A stretch of DNA of 64,000 bases, taken from BOG-908 sp965198915. Its GTDB lineage: Bacteria; Pseudomonadota; Alphaproteobacteria; Acetobacterales; Acetobacteraceae. A program made the translations under genes and the position numbers. Under the pieces are notes generated by a model that searched no databases, had not been told where the DNA came from, and saw nothing but the letters and a program-made list of their open reading frames with translations. This document shows positions 25,905 to 34,960 of this stretch, piece by piece (position 1 is the stretch's first letter; each line of letters opens with the position of its first letter). Where the stretch lies: NCBI GenBank assembly GCA_965198915.1, contig CBDAQC010000002.1, positions 2,046,001-2,110,000 on the forward strand. Reading direction: 5' to 3'.

Positions 25905-27013
25905 GCGGAGAGGAGCCCAAAGGCGGCGACCCTGAAGACGAGAAGAAGCAGGCGCAGGAAAAGGCGGAACAGGACCGCTCGAAGAAACGCGCCGTCATCA
26001 TACGCGCCGTGCTGGCCACCGCGGCCCTTACCTTGATCGCCATCCTGCTGATCGACTGGAACGCCATCGTATTCGAAGGCGGGCCGGCCGGCACCATTGA
26101 TGCCGAGCTGCGCGGCGACCCGGTGCAGATCGAGACGCGGGTGGCCGGCTACGTCACCCGGATCGGCACGGACGACGACCAGCCGGTCCGCCGCGGCCAG
26201 TTGCTCTACGAGATCGAGCAGGACGTCTACCAGGCGCAGCTGGCGCAAAACGAGGCGGCGCTGCACCAGACCCAGGCGCAACTGGCCGAACTGGACGGGA
26301 GGCTCGCCGCCCAGCAGGCCACCATCGCCAGCCAGGAAGCCAGCGTGCAGGCCTCCGACGCCGGCCGCTTCCAGGCTGCCGCCGAACTGGCCCGCCAGCG
26401 CGCGCTGCGTGGTACCGAGGGCGGGATCCTGCGCGACTACCAGCGCGCCCAGGCGGACGCCCGGCAGAACACCGAAATGGTGGCAGCCAGCCAGGACCAG
26501 CTACGCGCGGCCCAGGCCCAGCTCGGCATATTGCAGGCGCAGCGCGCGCAGGCGCAGGCGCAGCTCGCCGCTCAGTCGGCGCAGTTGAACCTGGCCCGCA
26601 TCAACCTGGGCTACACCCGCATCACCGCGCCGGCGGACGGCTTTGTCGCCGCGCGCCTGGCCTTTCCCGGCACCTACGTCACGCCTGGCCGCCCGCTGAT
26701 CACCTTCGTCCCGGCCGGCGACGTGTGGGCGGTGGCGAACTACCGCGAGGAGCAACTGATCGACCTCGCCGTGGGCCAGCGCGCGGACCTGCACGTCGAC
26801 GCGTTCCCCCGTGTTACCCTGCACGGCCACGTGCAAAGCTTCGGCCCCACCTCGGAGGCCGAACAGAGCGCGCTGCCGCCGGAGCGCGCCACCGGCAACT
26901 TCACCAAGGTGGTGCAGCGCGTGCCAGTGAAGATCACGTTCGATCCTGGGCAGCCGATCGTGGCGCGGCTGCTGCCGGGGTTGTCGGTGGAGGCGCATAT
27001 TTTTACGAGGTAA
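25901..27013 (+). CDS. HlyD/EmrA-type periplasmic adaptor (second of two)
   Basis: 370 residues. A charged cytoplasmic head (residues 1-32, rich in Lys/Glu) precedes one membrane helix. The lipoyl half-motif VAGYVTRIGTDDDQPVRRGQ follows, then a Gln/Ala-rich coiled hairpin and a barrel with TGNFTKVVQRVPVKI. It is related to, but clearly different from, the preceding adaptor. No MFS or ABC pump gene follows; an inverted repeat starts right after the stop. Confidence 0.9.
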   Translation: MSGEEPKGGDPEDEKKQAQEKAEQDRSKKRAVIIRAVLATAALTLIAILLIDWNAIVFEGGPAGTIDAELRGDPVQIETRVAGYVTRIGTDDDQPVRRGQLLYEIEQDVYQAQLAQNEAALHQTQAQLAELDGRLAAQQATIASQEASVQASDAGRFQAAAELARQRALRGTEGGILRDYQRAQADARQNTEMVAASQDQLRAAQAQLGILQAQRAQAQAQLAAQSAQLNLARINLGYTRITAPADGFVAARLAFPGTYVTPGRPLITFVPAGDVWAVANYREEQLIDLAVGQRADLHVDAFPRVTLHGHVQSFGPTSEAEQSALPPERATGNFTKVVQRVPVKITFDPGQPIVARLLPGLSVEAHIFTR

Positions 27014-27187
27014 GGAAGCAAGCCCTTCTTTTTTGAAAGAAAGAAGCAAAGAACTTTTGCTTCCCCGCCTGCACCGGCCGCCGCGCAAGCGCCGCAAACA
27101 CGCGCATCGGCAGAACCAGGCCGCACGCCGATGCCAGCGCAGGAGCAAAAGTTTTTTGCTTCTTTTTTTCAAAAAAGAAGGCCTTGC
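27014..27187. repeat. AT-rich long inverted repeat, copy 6
   Basis: Fills exactly the gap between the convergent adaptor stop (TAA ending 27013) and the methyltransferase stop (27188-27190). Left arm 27014-27060, right arm 27145-27187. The conserved terminal GCTTAC of the right arm supplies the methyltransferase stop. Confidence 0.93.
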
Positions 27188-27970
27188 TTACTTCTCCCCC
27201 AACCGACGCACAGCCGTCGCCACATACCCCGCATCCATCTCGATACCCACCCCACGCGCCCCCTCCAGCATCGCCGCCACCAGCGTCGTCCCCGTGCCCG
27301 CGAACGGATCCAGCACCGCCGCCCCCGACCGCCCGTGCAGGCGTATGCACCAGCGCGGCAGGTCAACCGGAAACGTTCCGGGATGATTGTATTTCTCCGC
27401 CTTCGTCTGCACCGTCCGGTACGGAATGAACCACGTGTTGCCGCGGCAGCGCGCATCCTGGGCATGGCCGCGCCGCGCGATGTTGGATTTGTCCTTGAAC
27501 GGTACGCCGATCGCCAGCCGGTCGAGCTGCACGTCGCCCTCCAGGGTCAGATGAAAGATGTGCTCGTGGTTGTGGTTTAGAAAGCGCCGGCCTGCGAGCG
27601 GCTTGTGGTGGCCCACGCTGTCCGCCCCGACGCTCACCGCCTTGATCCAGGTGATGTGGTTCTGCAGCACGAAGAGCGGCCGCAAGCGGACGATCAGCTC
27701 GAAGGGAAGCCAGGGCCTGCTGTTGGAGCCTGCGATGTTGAGGAAGAACGACGCATCGCGCCGCATCACCCGGCGCACGGCAGCGCAGACGGCGACGAGC
27801 CAGGCCAGGTAATCCGCTTCCGATTTCTTATCCTCATAGGCAGCGTAAGCCAGATTTAGATTGTACGGCGGCGACGTGACGACCACGTCGATGCTGGCCT
27901 CGTCCAGTTGCGGCAGTATGGCCAAGCAGTCGCCGTGGTATAGTTCCTGGCCCGCGACGAGGGTGCGCAT
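27188..27970 (-). CDS. Site-specific DNA methyltransferase (beta class), orphan
   Basis: 260 residues. The catalytic motif TSPPYN at residues 32-37 precedes the S-adenosylmethionine loop DPFAGTGTT at 221-229. That order defines the beta class of amino-methyltransferases (N4-cytosine or N6-adenine). There is no restriction endonuclease, specificity subunit or helicase nearby, so it may be a solitary regulatory enzyme or a remnant. It is shorter than CcrM and lacks its C-terminal extension. The recognition sequence cannot be read from the protein. Confidence 0.9.
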   Translation of the reverse strand: MRTLVAGQELYHGDCLAILPQLDEASIDVVVTSPPYNLNLAYAAYEDKKSEADYLAWLVAVCAAVRRVMRRDASFFLNIAGSNSRPWLPFELIVRLRPLFVLQNHITWIKAVSVGADSVGHHKPLAGRRFLNHNHEHIFHLTLEGDVQLDRLAIGVPFKDKSNIARRGHAQDARCRGNTWFIPYRTVQTKAEKYNHPGTFPVDLPRWCIRLHGRSGAAVLDPFAGTGTTLVAAMLEGARGVGIEMDAGYVATAVRRLGEK

Positions 27971-28040
27971 CAGCCTGATGTGTCATGCATGCCGGCGCCG
28001 CGGCAAGCCAACTGACGGCGTCTCCCTGTGCTCCGGAATA

Positions 28041-28090
28041 GGGTCTGGGGCCAAGGCCCCAGCGGGGTTTGGGGCAGAGCCCCAACCTTG
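28041..28090. repeat. G-rich double-hairpin repeat, copy B
   Basis: Second copy of the element at 23260: GGTCTGGGGCC/GGCCCCAG followed by GGTTTGGGGC/GCCCCAACC, each able to form a GC stem. It sits between the methyltransferase start and the mltA stop. Confidence 0.82.
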
Positions 28091-28097
28091 CTTACTT

Positions 28098-29240
28098 TTA
28101 CTTGCGCGGCAGCAACACGTACTCCACCCCCGCCTCGTGCATGCGTCCCGCTTGCGCCTCGGCCGTCTCCCCGGCGCCCAGGAACACATCCACCCGCCCG
28201 GCGCCCACGATGTCCGAGCCCACATCCTGCGCCAGGACCAGCCGCCGCCAGGGCTGCCGCGTTACCGGGTCCGTAGTGTCTATGAACACAGGTGCGCCGA
28301 GCGGCACGCTGTGGCGGTCGACAGCCGCGCTGCGCCCGGGGGTGAGCGGGACGCCCAGCGCGCCGGGCGGCCCCAGCACCGAATCGCTGCCGTCCAGCAC
28401 CCGGAAGAACACGTAATCCTCGTTGCGGTCCATCACCGCCTGCGCCTGCCCCGGATGCGCGCTCAGCCAGGCGCGTATGGATTGCATGCTGACCCCGTCC
28501 GGCGGCAGCGCATGCTGTTCGGTCAGCACGCGCCCGATCGGCGTGTAGGGCCGGCCGTTCTTGCCGTCATAGCCGAGCCTGACGACGGTGCCGTCCGCCA
28601 GGCGCACCCGCCCGGCCCCTTGTATCTGCAGGAAGAACAGGTCCACAGGGTCGGCCAGCCAGAACAGCGGGCGCGCCTCATCGCCCAGCCGGCCGGCGGC
28701 GATGTCGGCCCGGCTCCAATAGGCCACCAGGCGGCCCTGCTCCATGCGTCCCACCGCCAGCGGACCATGCGGATCGGCCGTGCCGGCGGCCTGCACCAGA
28801 TCGGCCGGGCGGGCCAGCACCGGCGTCTGGTATACGCCGCCTTGGGTCAGGGCGCCGCGCACTTCCGGCTCGTAATAGCCGGTGAACAGGCCGGACGTGC
28901 CCACGCGGTATGGCTGGAACCACGTCTCGTAGAAGCGGCGAATGGCTGCCTCCTCGCCCGGCACCAGGCGGGACGAAGCGGTGCAGGCAGGCAGCCAGTA
29001 ACCGGCCTGGCCGGCCGAGGCGGCGGCTGGCCCCTCGCCGCCCAAAGCGGTGTCCGCCGGCAAGGTGGCCAGCCTGCGGCATCCCGCGCGCAGGGCGGGC
29101 AGCGACTGTGCCAAACTGTCTTCCTGCCATCCCGGTATCTGGCCGAACCGGACCTGGACCATCCCGCCGGCTTGCTGCGGCTGCTTCACGCAACCGGCGG
29201 CAATCGCCGCCAGCCCCACCGCCCACCACCACGCCCGCAT
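28098..29240 (-). CDS. mltA: MltA family lytic murein transglycosylase (lipoprotein)
   Basis: Cleaves peptidoglycan glycan strands to 1,6-anhydromuropeptides. 380 residues. The N-terminus is a lipoprotein signal with lipobox IAAGC. The MltA barrel contains the conserved GLFTGYYEPE, and the C-terminal 3D domain carries the catalytic Asp in AQDVGSDIVGAGRVDVF. The ATG at 29240 follows the Tim44-like stop by two bases, so they form an operon. This pairing next to secB is typical of Alphaproteobacteria. Confidence 0.93.
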   Translation of the reverse strand: MRAWWWAVGLAAIAAGCVKQPQQAGGMVQVRFGQIPGWQEDSLAQSLPALRAGCRRLATLPADTALGGEGPAAASAGQAGYWLPACTASSRLVPGEEAAIRRFYETWFQPYRVGTSGLFTGYYEPEVRGALTQGGVYQTPVLARPADLVQAAGTADPHGPLAVGRMEQGRLVAYWSRADIAAGRLGDEARPLFWLADPVDLFFLQIQGAGRVRLADGTVVRLGYDGKNGRPYTPIGRVLTEQHALPPDGVSMQSIRAWLSAHPGQAQAVMDRNEDYVFFRVLDGSDSVLGPPGALGVPLTPGRSAAVDRHSVPLGAPVFIDTTDPVTRQPWRRLVLAQDVGSDIVGAGRVDVFLGAGETAEAQAGRMHEAGVEYVLLPRK

Positions 29241-29242
29241 GG

Positions 29243-29932
29243 TCAGGCGCTGCGGGCCGCCGACAAGCGCCAGGTCAGGTCCGGCTGCCCCAGGTCGCGC
29301 ACGAAGCTCCACAAGTCGTGTATCTCGGTCACCGCGTCGGTGCCGGATACCGGCTGGCCTGCCGAATCGGTAGTGATGTTCACCTGGTTGGAGACGAACC
29401 GCACCGACAGCGTGGCGTGGCTGCCGGACAGCATGGCGTCGGTGATCGTCACCTCGTCGATGGCGCGCAATTCGGTCCGTTGGGTGTGCCCGGCGGCCTC
29501 CCGCGCTGCGATCACACCCTCGAACGCGGCGAAGGTCTCATCTGTCAGAAGCGGGCGCAGCCGGTCCCGGTCGCCTGCGGCGAACGCGGCCACTATCAGG
29601 CGGAATGCGTGCTCGGCGCCTGCCAGGAATTGCGCGGGGTCGAAGCGGCGGTCGATCGCCTGCATCTCGGCCATCGTGCGCCCCACCGGTCCGGCCGCAT
29701 CGGGCAGCGGCCGTGGCGCGGCGGCCGGGCCGGCCGAGCTGTCCCGCAGGGCAGCGGTCCGCGGCGCAGGTGCGGCGGCCGGCGCGGGCGCGCCGTCGAA
29801 CCCGGTGCGGCGCCCCAGAATGCTGCGCAACCGCAGCACCAGGAACGCCGCGATCATCGCGAACAGTATCAGATCGATCGGAAAGCCGCCTGCCGCTTGC
29901 AACGCATCATCTCCATTCGTGGCGCTGCACAT
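29243..29932 (-). CDS. Tim44-like domain protein
   Basis: About 229 residues. A membrane helix near the N-terminus (IDLILFAMIAAFLVLRLRS) is followed by GRRTGF, a Pro/Ala-rich linker and a C-terminal Tim44-like domain (FDPAQFLAGAEHAFRLIVAA). Bacterial members are anchored in the inner membrane; the function is unclear. A TTG at 29902, 8 bases after GGAG, gives the more usual N-terminus and may be the true start instead of the ATG at 29932. It is operonic with mltA and close to divergent secB. Confidence 0.85.
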   Translation of the reverse strand: MCSATNGDDALQAAGGFPIDLILFAMIAAFLVLRLRSILGRRTGFDGAPAPAAAPAPRTAALRDSSAGPAAAPRPLPDAAGPVGRTMAEMQAIDRRFDPAQFLAGAEHAFRLIVAAFAAGDRDRLRPLLTDETFAAFEGVIAAREAAGHTQRTELRAIDEVTITDAMLSGSHATLSVRFVSNQVNITTDSAGQPVSGTDAVTEIHDLWSFVRDLGQPDLTWRLSAARSA

Positions 29933-30055
29933 AGGGGCCGTGCCGGCAGTGGGCAACGCGTGCCCGGCGGCTTTCGCCCTGGCCTTTGGAAAGAAACGTA
30001 ACATCGCGGCGGTGTCTGCCGGCCGGCGGACAGAAGGGATTTGCCCCCGTTGGCG

Positions 30056-30598
30056 ATGCCCGCTAGCACCGCCCGCATGATCCTGATGCGCCACGGCCAA
30101 AGCGAGTTCAACCTCCATTTCTCCGCCACCAAGAGGGACCCCGGCATCACCGACCCCAGCCTGACGCCGCTCGGCCAGGCGCAGGCGGAAGCCGCGGCCC
30201 AGGCCCTGGCCGGGGAGGGCATCATCCGCATCGTAGCCTCTCCCTACACACGCGCGCTGCAGACCGCGGCCCCCACCGCCCGCGCGCTCGGCCTGCCCGT
30301 GCAGGTCCATGCCGGAGTGCGGGAGCGTTACCACTTCAAATGTGACATCGGCTCGTCGCCCGCCACCCTGGCCGCCGCCTGGCCGGACCACGTCTTCGAC
30401 CACCTGGACGAGGTCTGGTGGCCGTCCTCAACCGAAAGCGAGGAGAGCGTGGAGGCGCGCGCGGCGGCGTTCCGGGCGGAGGTGGCGGCGGACCCGGAGT
30501 GGTCGCGCACGCTGGTGGTGAGCCACTGGGCGTTCCTGCTGACGCTGACGGGGCAGAGCCTGGAGAACGGGCAGTGGATACGGTTTGATATCGGCTAG
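30056..30598 (+). CDS. Histidine phosphatase family protein
   Basis: 180 residues of the phosphoglycerate-mutase superfamily. The phospho-histidine motif is MRHGQSEFN near the N-terminus; a substrate arginine (SPYTRALQTA) and the second catalytic histidine (VVSHWAF) are also visible. The substrate is unknown; such enzymes act on many small phosphates. The start is uncertain (ATG 30056 or 30077). It lies between the Tim44-like gene and secB, where many relatives have no gene. Confidence 0.83.
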   Translation: MPASTARMILMRHGQSEFNLHFSATKRDPGITDPSLTPLGQAQAEAAAQALAGEGIIRIVASPYTRALQTAAPTARALGLPVQVHAGVRERYHFKCDIGSSPATLAAAWPDHVFDHLDEVWWPSSTESEESVEARAAAFRAEVAADPEWSRTLVVSHWAFLLTLTGQSLENGQWIRFDIG

Positions 30599-30666
30599 GC
30601 AGGCAAGGCCTTCCTCCCCCACCGCCCCCGTGCTACCGCGCCCGCAACGCCCGAGGAGCCACCCAG

Positions 30667-31203
30667 ATGTCCGAGACAACCCCAGACCCCACAGCAGCGC
30701 AGCAGGGCATCCCCCCGCTCGTCGTCAACGTCCAGTATATCAAGGACCTGTCCTTCGAAGTGCCGAACGCGCCGGAGATCTACGCCACCCTGCGCAGCCA
30801 GCCGGCCGTGCAGATCAATCTGGATGTCCAGGCGCGCGCGCTGCAGGAAGGCCAGAACGTCTATGAAGTGGTGCTGGCGGTGAAGGCCGAGGCGCGCGAG
30901 ACACCTGCCGCGGGCACCGCGAACGGCAGCGCCGCGCCCGCCGAAGGCCGCCCAGTATTCATCGCCGAGTTGCAATATGCCGGCGTGTTTACGCTGAACG
31001 GGGTGCCGCCGGAAGCCGTGGAGCCGTTGCTGCTGATCGAATGCCCGCGCCTGCTGTTCCCGTTTGCACGCTCCGTTCTGTCGGACGTGACGCGCGAGGG
31101 CGGCTTTCCGCCCGTGCTGCTGCAGCCAATCGACTTCGTCGGGCTTTGGCAGAGCCGGCGCCAGCAGGCGGGTGCCGCGCCGCAGGTCTCGGCGCCGAAC
31201 TGA
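30667..31203 (+). CDS. secB: Protein-export chaperone SecB
   Basis: Tetrameric cytoplasmic chaperone that keeps preproteins unfolded and hands them to SecA. 178 residues. Recognisable segments are VNVQYIKDLSFEVPNAP, VYEVVLAVKAEA, AELQYAGVF and CPRLLFPFARSVLSDVTREGGFPPVLLQPIDF. An Ala/Gly-rich insert (about residues 80-95) is longer than usual. A purine-rich GAGGAG lies upstream of the ATG. SecD and SecF are encoded 1.1 kb downstream. Confidence 0.96.
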   Translation: MSETTPDPTAAQQGIPPLVVNVQYIKDLSFEVPNAPEIYATLRSQPAVQINLDVQARALQEGQNVYEVVLAVKAEARETPAAGTANGSAAPAEGRPVFIAELQYAGVFTLNGVPPEAVEPLLLIECPRLLFPFARSVLSDVTREGGFPPVLLQPIDFVGLWQSRRQQAGAAPQVSAPN

Positions 31204-31330
31204 CGGCAAGGCTCTTGGGAAAGGGGAGCGAGAGGCCGTCGCCGTCTTGCGCCTGCGGCCGCCTGGTCCGGGATCAACCACCGCGCTGACGGCGTGCCGC
31301 GTTTTTGCTTTCCTCCTCAAGACATCCGCA

Positions 31331-32155
31331 TTGCACCTAGCCGAAATCCATATCTTCCCGGTCAAGGCGCTGGCCGGCACCAGCCTTGCCGCTGCGGGTT
31401 GCGAACCTTGCGGCCTGCGCGGCGACCGGCGCTGGATGGTCATCGACGCCAGAAACCGGCTGCTGACCCAGCGCGTGCTGCCCCGTATGGCCGTTATTGC
31501 GGCGGAGGTGATCCCGGACGGCCTGCGCCTGTCCGCGCCCGGCCGCGCCACGATCGAGGTGGCCGCGCCAGGACGCGATGCCGTGGCCGAAGAGGTGGTC
31601 GTCTGGCGTGACACCGTGCTGGCAGCGCCGGCCGGCGCTGCCAGCAACGCCTGGATCAGCGCGGCGCTCGGCCAGGCCTGCCGCCTGGTGCACCTGCACG
31701 ATCCTGCCGCCCGCGCCTGCAGCTCGGCCTGGGCGCTGCCGGGCGAGACAGTGAGCTTCGCCGACGCGTTTCCGGTGCTCCTCACCTCTGCCGGGTCGCT
31801 TGCCGATCTCAACACCCGGATGGCCGTGCCGGTGCCGATGAGCCGGTTCCGCGGCAACCTGATCATAGCCGGCGCACCCGCCTGGGCGGAGGATTGCTGG
31901 CGCCTGATACGCTTAGGCGGCGCCACCTTCCGCGTGGCCAAGCCGTGCGACCGCTGCATCGTCACCACGATCGACCAGGCCACCGGCGAGCGGCCGCAAC
32001 GCATGGAGCCGCTGCGTACGCTGGGCCAGTTCCGCCAGGAGGAACGCGGCATCATGTTCGGTCAGAACCTTGTGCCGGTCGTGCTCGGGCAGGTCTCGGT
32101 TGGCGACGCGGTCGAGGTGTTGGAGAGCGGGGCGCCCAACGTGAACCCGCTCTAG
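31331..32155 (+). CDS. MOSC domain protein (YcbX-like)
   Basis: About 274 residues. The N-terminal MOSC beta-barrel domain starts LAEIHIFPVKALAG and contains GDRRWMVID. The C-terminal MOSC domain has the conserved cysteine region AKPCDRCIVTTID. MOSC proteins use molybdenum cofactor; E. coli YcbX reduces N-hydroxylated compounds. No ATG fits. I infer the TTG at 31331 from the conserved N-terminus; no good ribosome site is visible. Confidence 0.82.
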   Translation: MHLAEIHIFPVKALAGTSLAAAGCEPCGLRGDRRWMVIDARNRLLTQRVLPRMAVIAAEVIPDGLRLSAPGRATIEVAAPGRDAVAEEVVVWRDTVLAAPAGAASNAWISAALGQACRLVHLHDPAARACSSAWALPGETVSFADAFPVLLTSAGSLADLNTRMAVPVPMSRFRGNLIIAGAPAWAEDCWRLIRLGGATFRVAKPCDRCIVTTIDQATGERPQRMEPLRTLGQFRQEERGIMFGQNLVPVVLGQVSVGDAVEVLESGAPNVNPL

Positions 32156-32283
32156 CGGGCGAGGACGGAAAGCCGGCTTCCGGCAGGCTGTCCGCTGCCC
32201 CGGGCGCTCTGCCCGCTTCCTGCTTGCACCGGGAAGGGCTACCCTGCATACCCTGCCGAAACCGGAGCCCCGTCCGTCTTACC

Positions 32284-33843
32284 ATGATGTATTTCAGCCG
32301 CGGCAAGACCCTAGCAATTCTGGGCGTCTGCCTGGCGGGCCTGCTGCTGTGCCTGCCCAACTTCCTGCCCGCGCCTGCCGCCGGCGTGCCCTGGCGCCGC
32401 GTGCACCTTGGCCTGGACCTGCGCGGCGGCAGCTACCTGCTGATGCAGGTGGACATGGAGGCGGTGCAGCGCGAACGGCTGGACGCGCTGGCGGACGGCG
32501 CGCGCGCCACCCTGCTGCACGAGCATGTCGGCTACCAGAACCTGGCCGCCGAGGCCGCCAACCAGCGCGTGTTCCTGCATCTGCGTGACCCCGCGCAGCA
32601 CGACGCCGCCGTGCGCGCACTGCGCGCCATGCCGGCCAACATGCCGGGCGAGTTCGCCGTCACCGACCTCGCCGGCAGCAACCTCGCTATCACGCTGTCC
32701 CGCGAGGCCCTCGTGCGCACCGCGTCCGACGCGGTGGAACGCTCGATCGAGATCGTCCGCCGCCGCATCGACGAGACCGGCGTCGTCGACCCGCAGATCA
32801 CCAAGCAGGGCGAAGACCGGATCGTGGTCCAGTTGCCTGGCGTGGAAGACCCAAACCGGGTGAAGGAACTGCTCGGCAAAACCGCCAAGATGACCTTCCA
32901 CCTGCTCGATGAGACGGCGGTGCCCGGAGCCTCGCCAGGCCCCGGCGTGGAGCTTCTGCCGATGCAGAGCAACCCCGCCGAGAAGTTGCCGATACGCAAG
33001 CGGATCGAGGTGGACGGCGCCAACCTGACCAACGCCCAGCCCGGCTTCAGCCAGCAGGACGGCGCGTCCGTGGTGAACTTCACCTTCGATTCGGTGGGCG
33101 CCCGCCGCTTCGCCGAGACCTCGCGCAACAACGTGGGCAAGCGCTTTGCCATCGTGCTGGACAATCAGATCCTCTCGGCGCCGGTGATACGCGAGGCCAT
33201 ACTCGGCGGCACCGGCCAGATCAGCGGATCGTTCACGCCGGAATCCGCCAGGGACCTGGCCGTGCTGCTGCGTGCCGGCGCCCTGCCTGCCCCGCTCACC
33301 GTCATCGAGGAGCGCACCGTAGGCCCTGAGCTTGGGGCTGACAGCATACGCGCCGGCGCCTACTCGCTGATCGCGGGCTTCCTGCTCGTGGTGGGCTTCA
33401 TGGGCACCTTCTACGGGCTGTTCGGCTGGTTCGCCAACGTGGCCCTGCTGGTCAATCTGGTCCTGCTGATCGCCGTGCTGTCGCTGTTCGAGGCGGTGCT
33501 CACCCTGCCGGGCATGGCCGGCCTGCTGCTGACGCTCGGCATGGCGGTGGACGCCAACATCCTCATCAACGAGCGCATACGCGAGGAGACCAAGAACGGT
33601 CGTACGCCGCTGAACGCGATGGAGACCGGCTTCAAGCGCGCCTTCTCCACCATCCTGGACAGCAACGTCACCGCGTTCCTGGCGCACGTCATGCTGTTCA
33701 TCTTCGGCACCGGCCCGGTGAAGGGCTTCGCGCTGACCATCACCGTCGGCATCGCCACCACCCTGTTCACCGCCACCGTGCTGGCGCGGCTGATGATGGT
33801 GCGGTGGTATGGCGCCCGCCGCCCGCAACTGCTCCCCGTCTAG
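32284..33843 (+). CDS. secD: Protein translocase subunit SecD
   Basis: Inner-membrane part of the SecDF complex, which uses the proton gradient to aid late protein export. 519 residues: one N-terminal helix, LGLDLRGGSYLLMQVD, a large periplasmic domain, then five membrane helices with GMAVDANILINERIREE. A second ATG lies at 32287. SecF follows after 11 bases. YajC, often upstream of secD, is not here. Confidence 0.96.
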   Translation: MMYFSRGKTLAILGVCLAGLLLCLPNFLPAPAAGVPWRRVHLGLDLRGGSYLLMQVDMEAVQRERLDALADGARATLLHEHVGYQNLAAEAANQRVFLHLRDPAQHDAAVRALRAMPANMPGEFAVTDLAGSNLAITLSREALVRTASDAVERSIEIVRRRIDETGVVDPQITKQGEDRIVVQLPGVEDPNRVKELLGKTAKMTFHLLDETAVPGASPGPGVELLPMQSNPAEKLPIRKRIEVDGANLTNAQPGFSQQDGASVVNFTFDSVGARRFAETSRNNVGKRFAIVLDNQILSAPVIREAILGGTGQISGSFTPESARDLAVLLRAGALPAPLTVIEERTVGPELGADSIRAGAYSLIAGFLLVVGFMGTFYGLFGWFANVALLVNLVLLIAVLSLFEAVLTLPGMAGLLLTLGMAVDANILINERIREETKNGRTPLNAMETGFKRAFSTILDSNVTAFLAHVMLFIFGTGPVKGFALTITVGIATTLFTATVLARLMMVRWYGARRPQLLPV

Positions 33844-33854
33844 GGCCCGCGCGC

Positions 33855-34823
33855 ATGTTCAACCGCCCCCTGTTCCGCTTCGTGCCGGACGACACGCGCT
33901 TCGCCTTCATGCGCGCGCGCTTCTACGGCCTGGCCGGCTCGTTCATCCTCTCCGCACTCTCGGTTGGCCTGTTCTTCTACCCCGGCCTCAAGCTCGGCCT
34001 GGATTTCCGCGGCGGCATCACGATCGAGGCCCGCACCCAGGGCCCGGCCGATTTCAACAAGCTGCGCGCCGCCTTCGCCGCCGCCCACGTGCCCACCGCC
34101 GGCCTGCAGCGTTTCGGTGCCGATGACGACGTGCTGATACGGCTGGACGCCCAGGCCACGCCCGCGGCTAACCAGGCCATGCAGCGCCAGGTGGAACAGG
34201 TGCTGGCCACCGCCCAGCCAGGCACACGCGTGCTGCGCAACGACGTGGTGGGCGCGTCCGTCAGCGCGGAACTCCTGAACAACGGCATACTGGCACTGGT
34301 GTTCAGCCTGGCGATGATCTTCGCCTATATCTGGTTCCGCTTCGAATGGCAGTTCGCCGTGGGCGCGGTGGTCACCCTGCTGCTGGACGTGACCAAGACG
34401 ATCGGCTTCCTGGTGATCACCCGCATCGAGTTCGACAGCGTGATGGTGGCCGCCATCCTGACCATCATCGGCTACTCCACCAACGACAAGGTGGTGGTCT
34501 ATGACCGCGTCCGCGAGAACCTGCGCAAATACAAGACGATGCCGCTGCGCCAGCTCATCGACCTGTCGATCAACGAGACGCTGAACCGCACGCTCGGCAC
34601 CAGCAGCACCGTGTTCCTGGCCAGCGTGCCGCTGGCGCTGTTCGGCGGCGCCAGCCTGTCCGGCTTCGCGATGGCCATGCTGTTCGGCATCGCCATCGGC
34701 ACCGTGAGCTCAATCATGATCGCCGCCCCCATCCTGCTCCTGCTGGGCGAAAACCGCCTGCGGCGGGAGGTGACCGCCGCGCCGGCGAAACCGGTGGCGG
34801 GTGCCAGCTTGAACCGAAGCTGA
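33855..34823 (+). CDS. secF: Protein translocase subunit SecF
   Basis: 322 residues. Partner of SecD. The N-terminal helix is followed by LGLDFRGGITIEAR, a periplasmic domain and five more helices with the conserved GYSTNDKVVVYDRVREN. It overlaps nothing and lies 11 bases after secD, so the two form an operon. Confidence 0.96.
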   Translation: MFNRPLFRFVPDDTRFAFMRARFYGLAGSFILSALSVGLFFYPGLKLGLDFRGGITIEARTQGPADFNKLRAAFAAAHVPTAGLQRFGADDDVLIRLDAQATPAANQAMQRQVEQVLATAQPGTRVLRNDVVGASVSAELLNNGILALVFSLAMIFAYIWFRFEWQFAVGAVVTLLLDVTKTIGFLVITRIEFDSVMVAAILTIIGYSTNDKVVVYDRVRENLRKYKTMPLRQLIDLSINETLNRTLGTSSTVFLASVPLALFGGASLSGFAMAMLFGIAIGTVSSIMIAAPILLLLGENRLRREVTAAPAKPVAGASLNRS

Positions 34824-34960
34824 CATCCGGCCACACACCGGATAGTGTTTAGCGGAGCACAGGCGGCGTCTCTGCTTTCGATACCATGCCGCAAAAAAGA
34901 AACCCCGTTCTTTTTACTTCACTGACCAATCTCTCCACAGGAGAAGCGTTAACATGGGGC

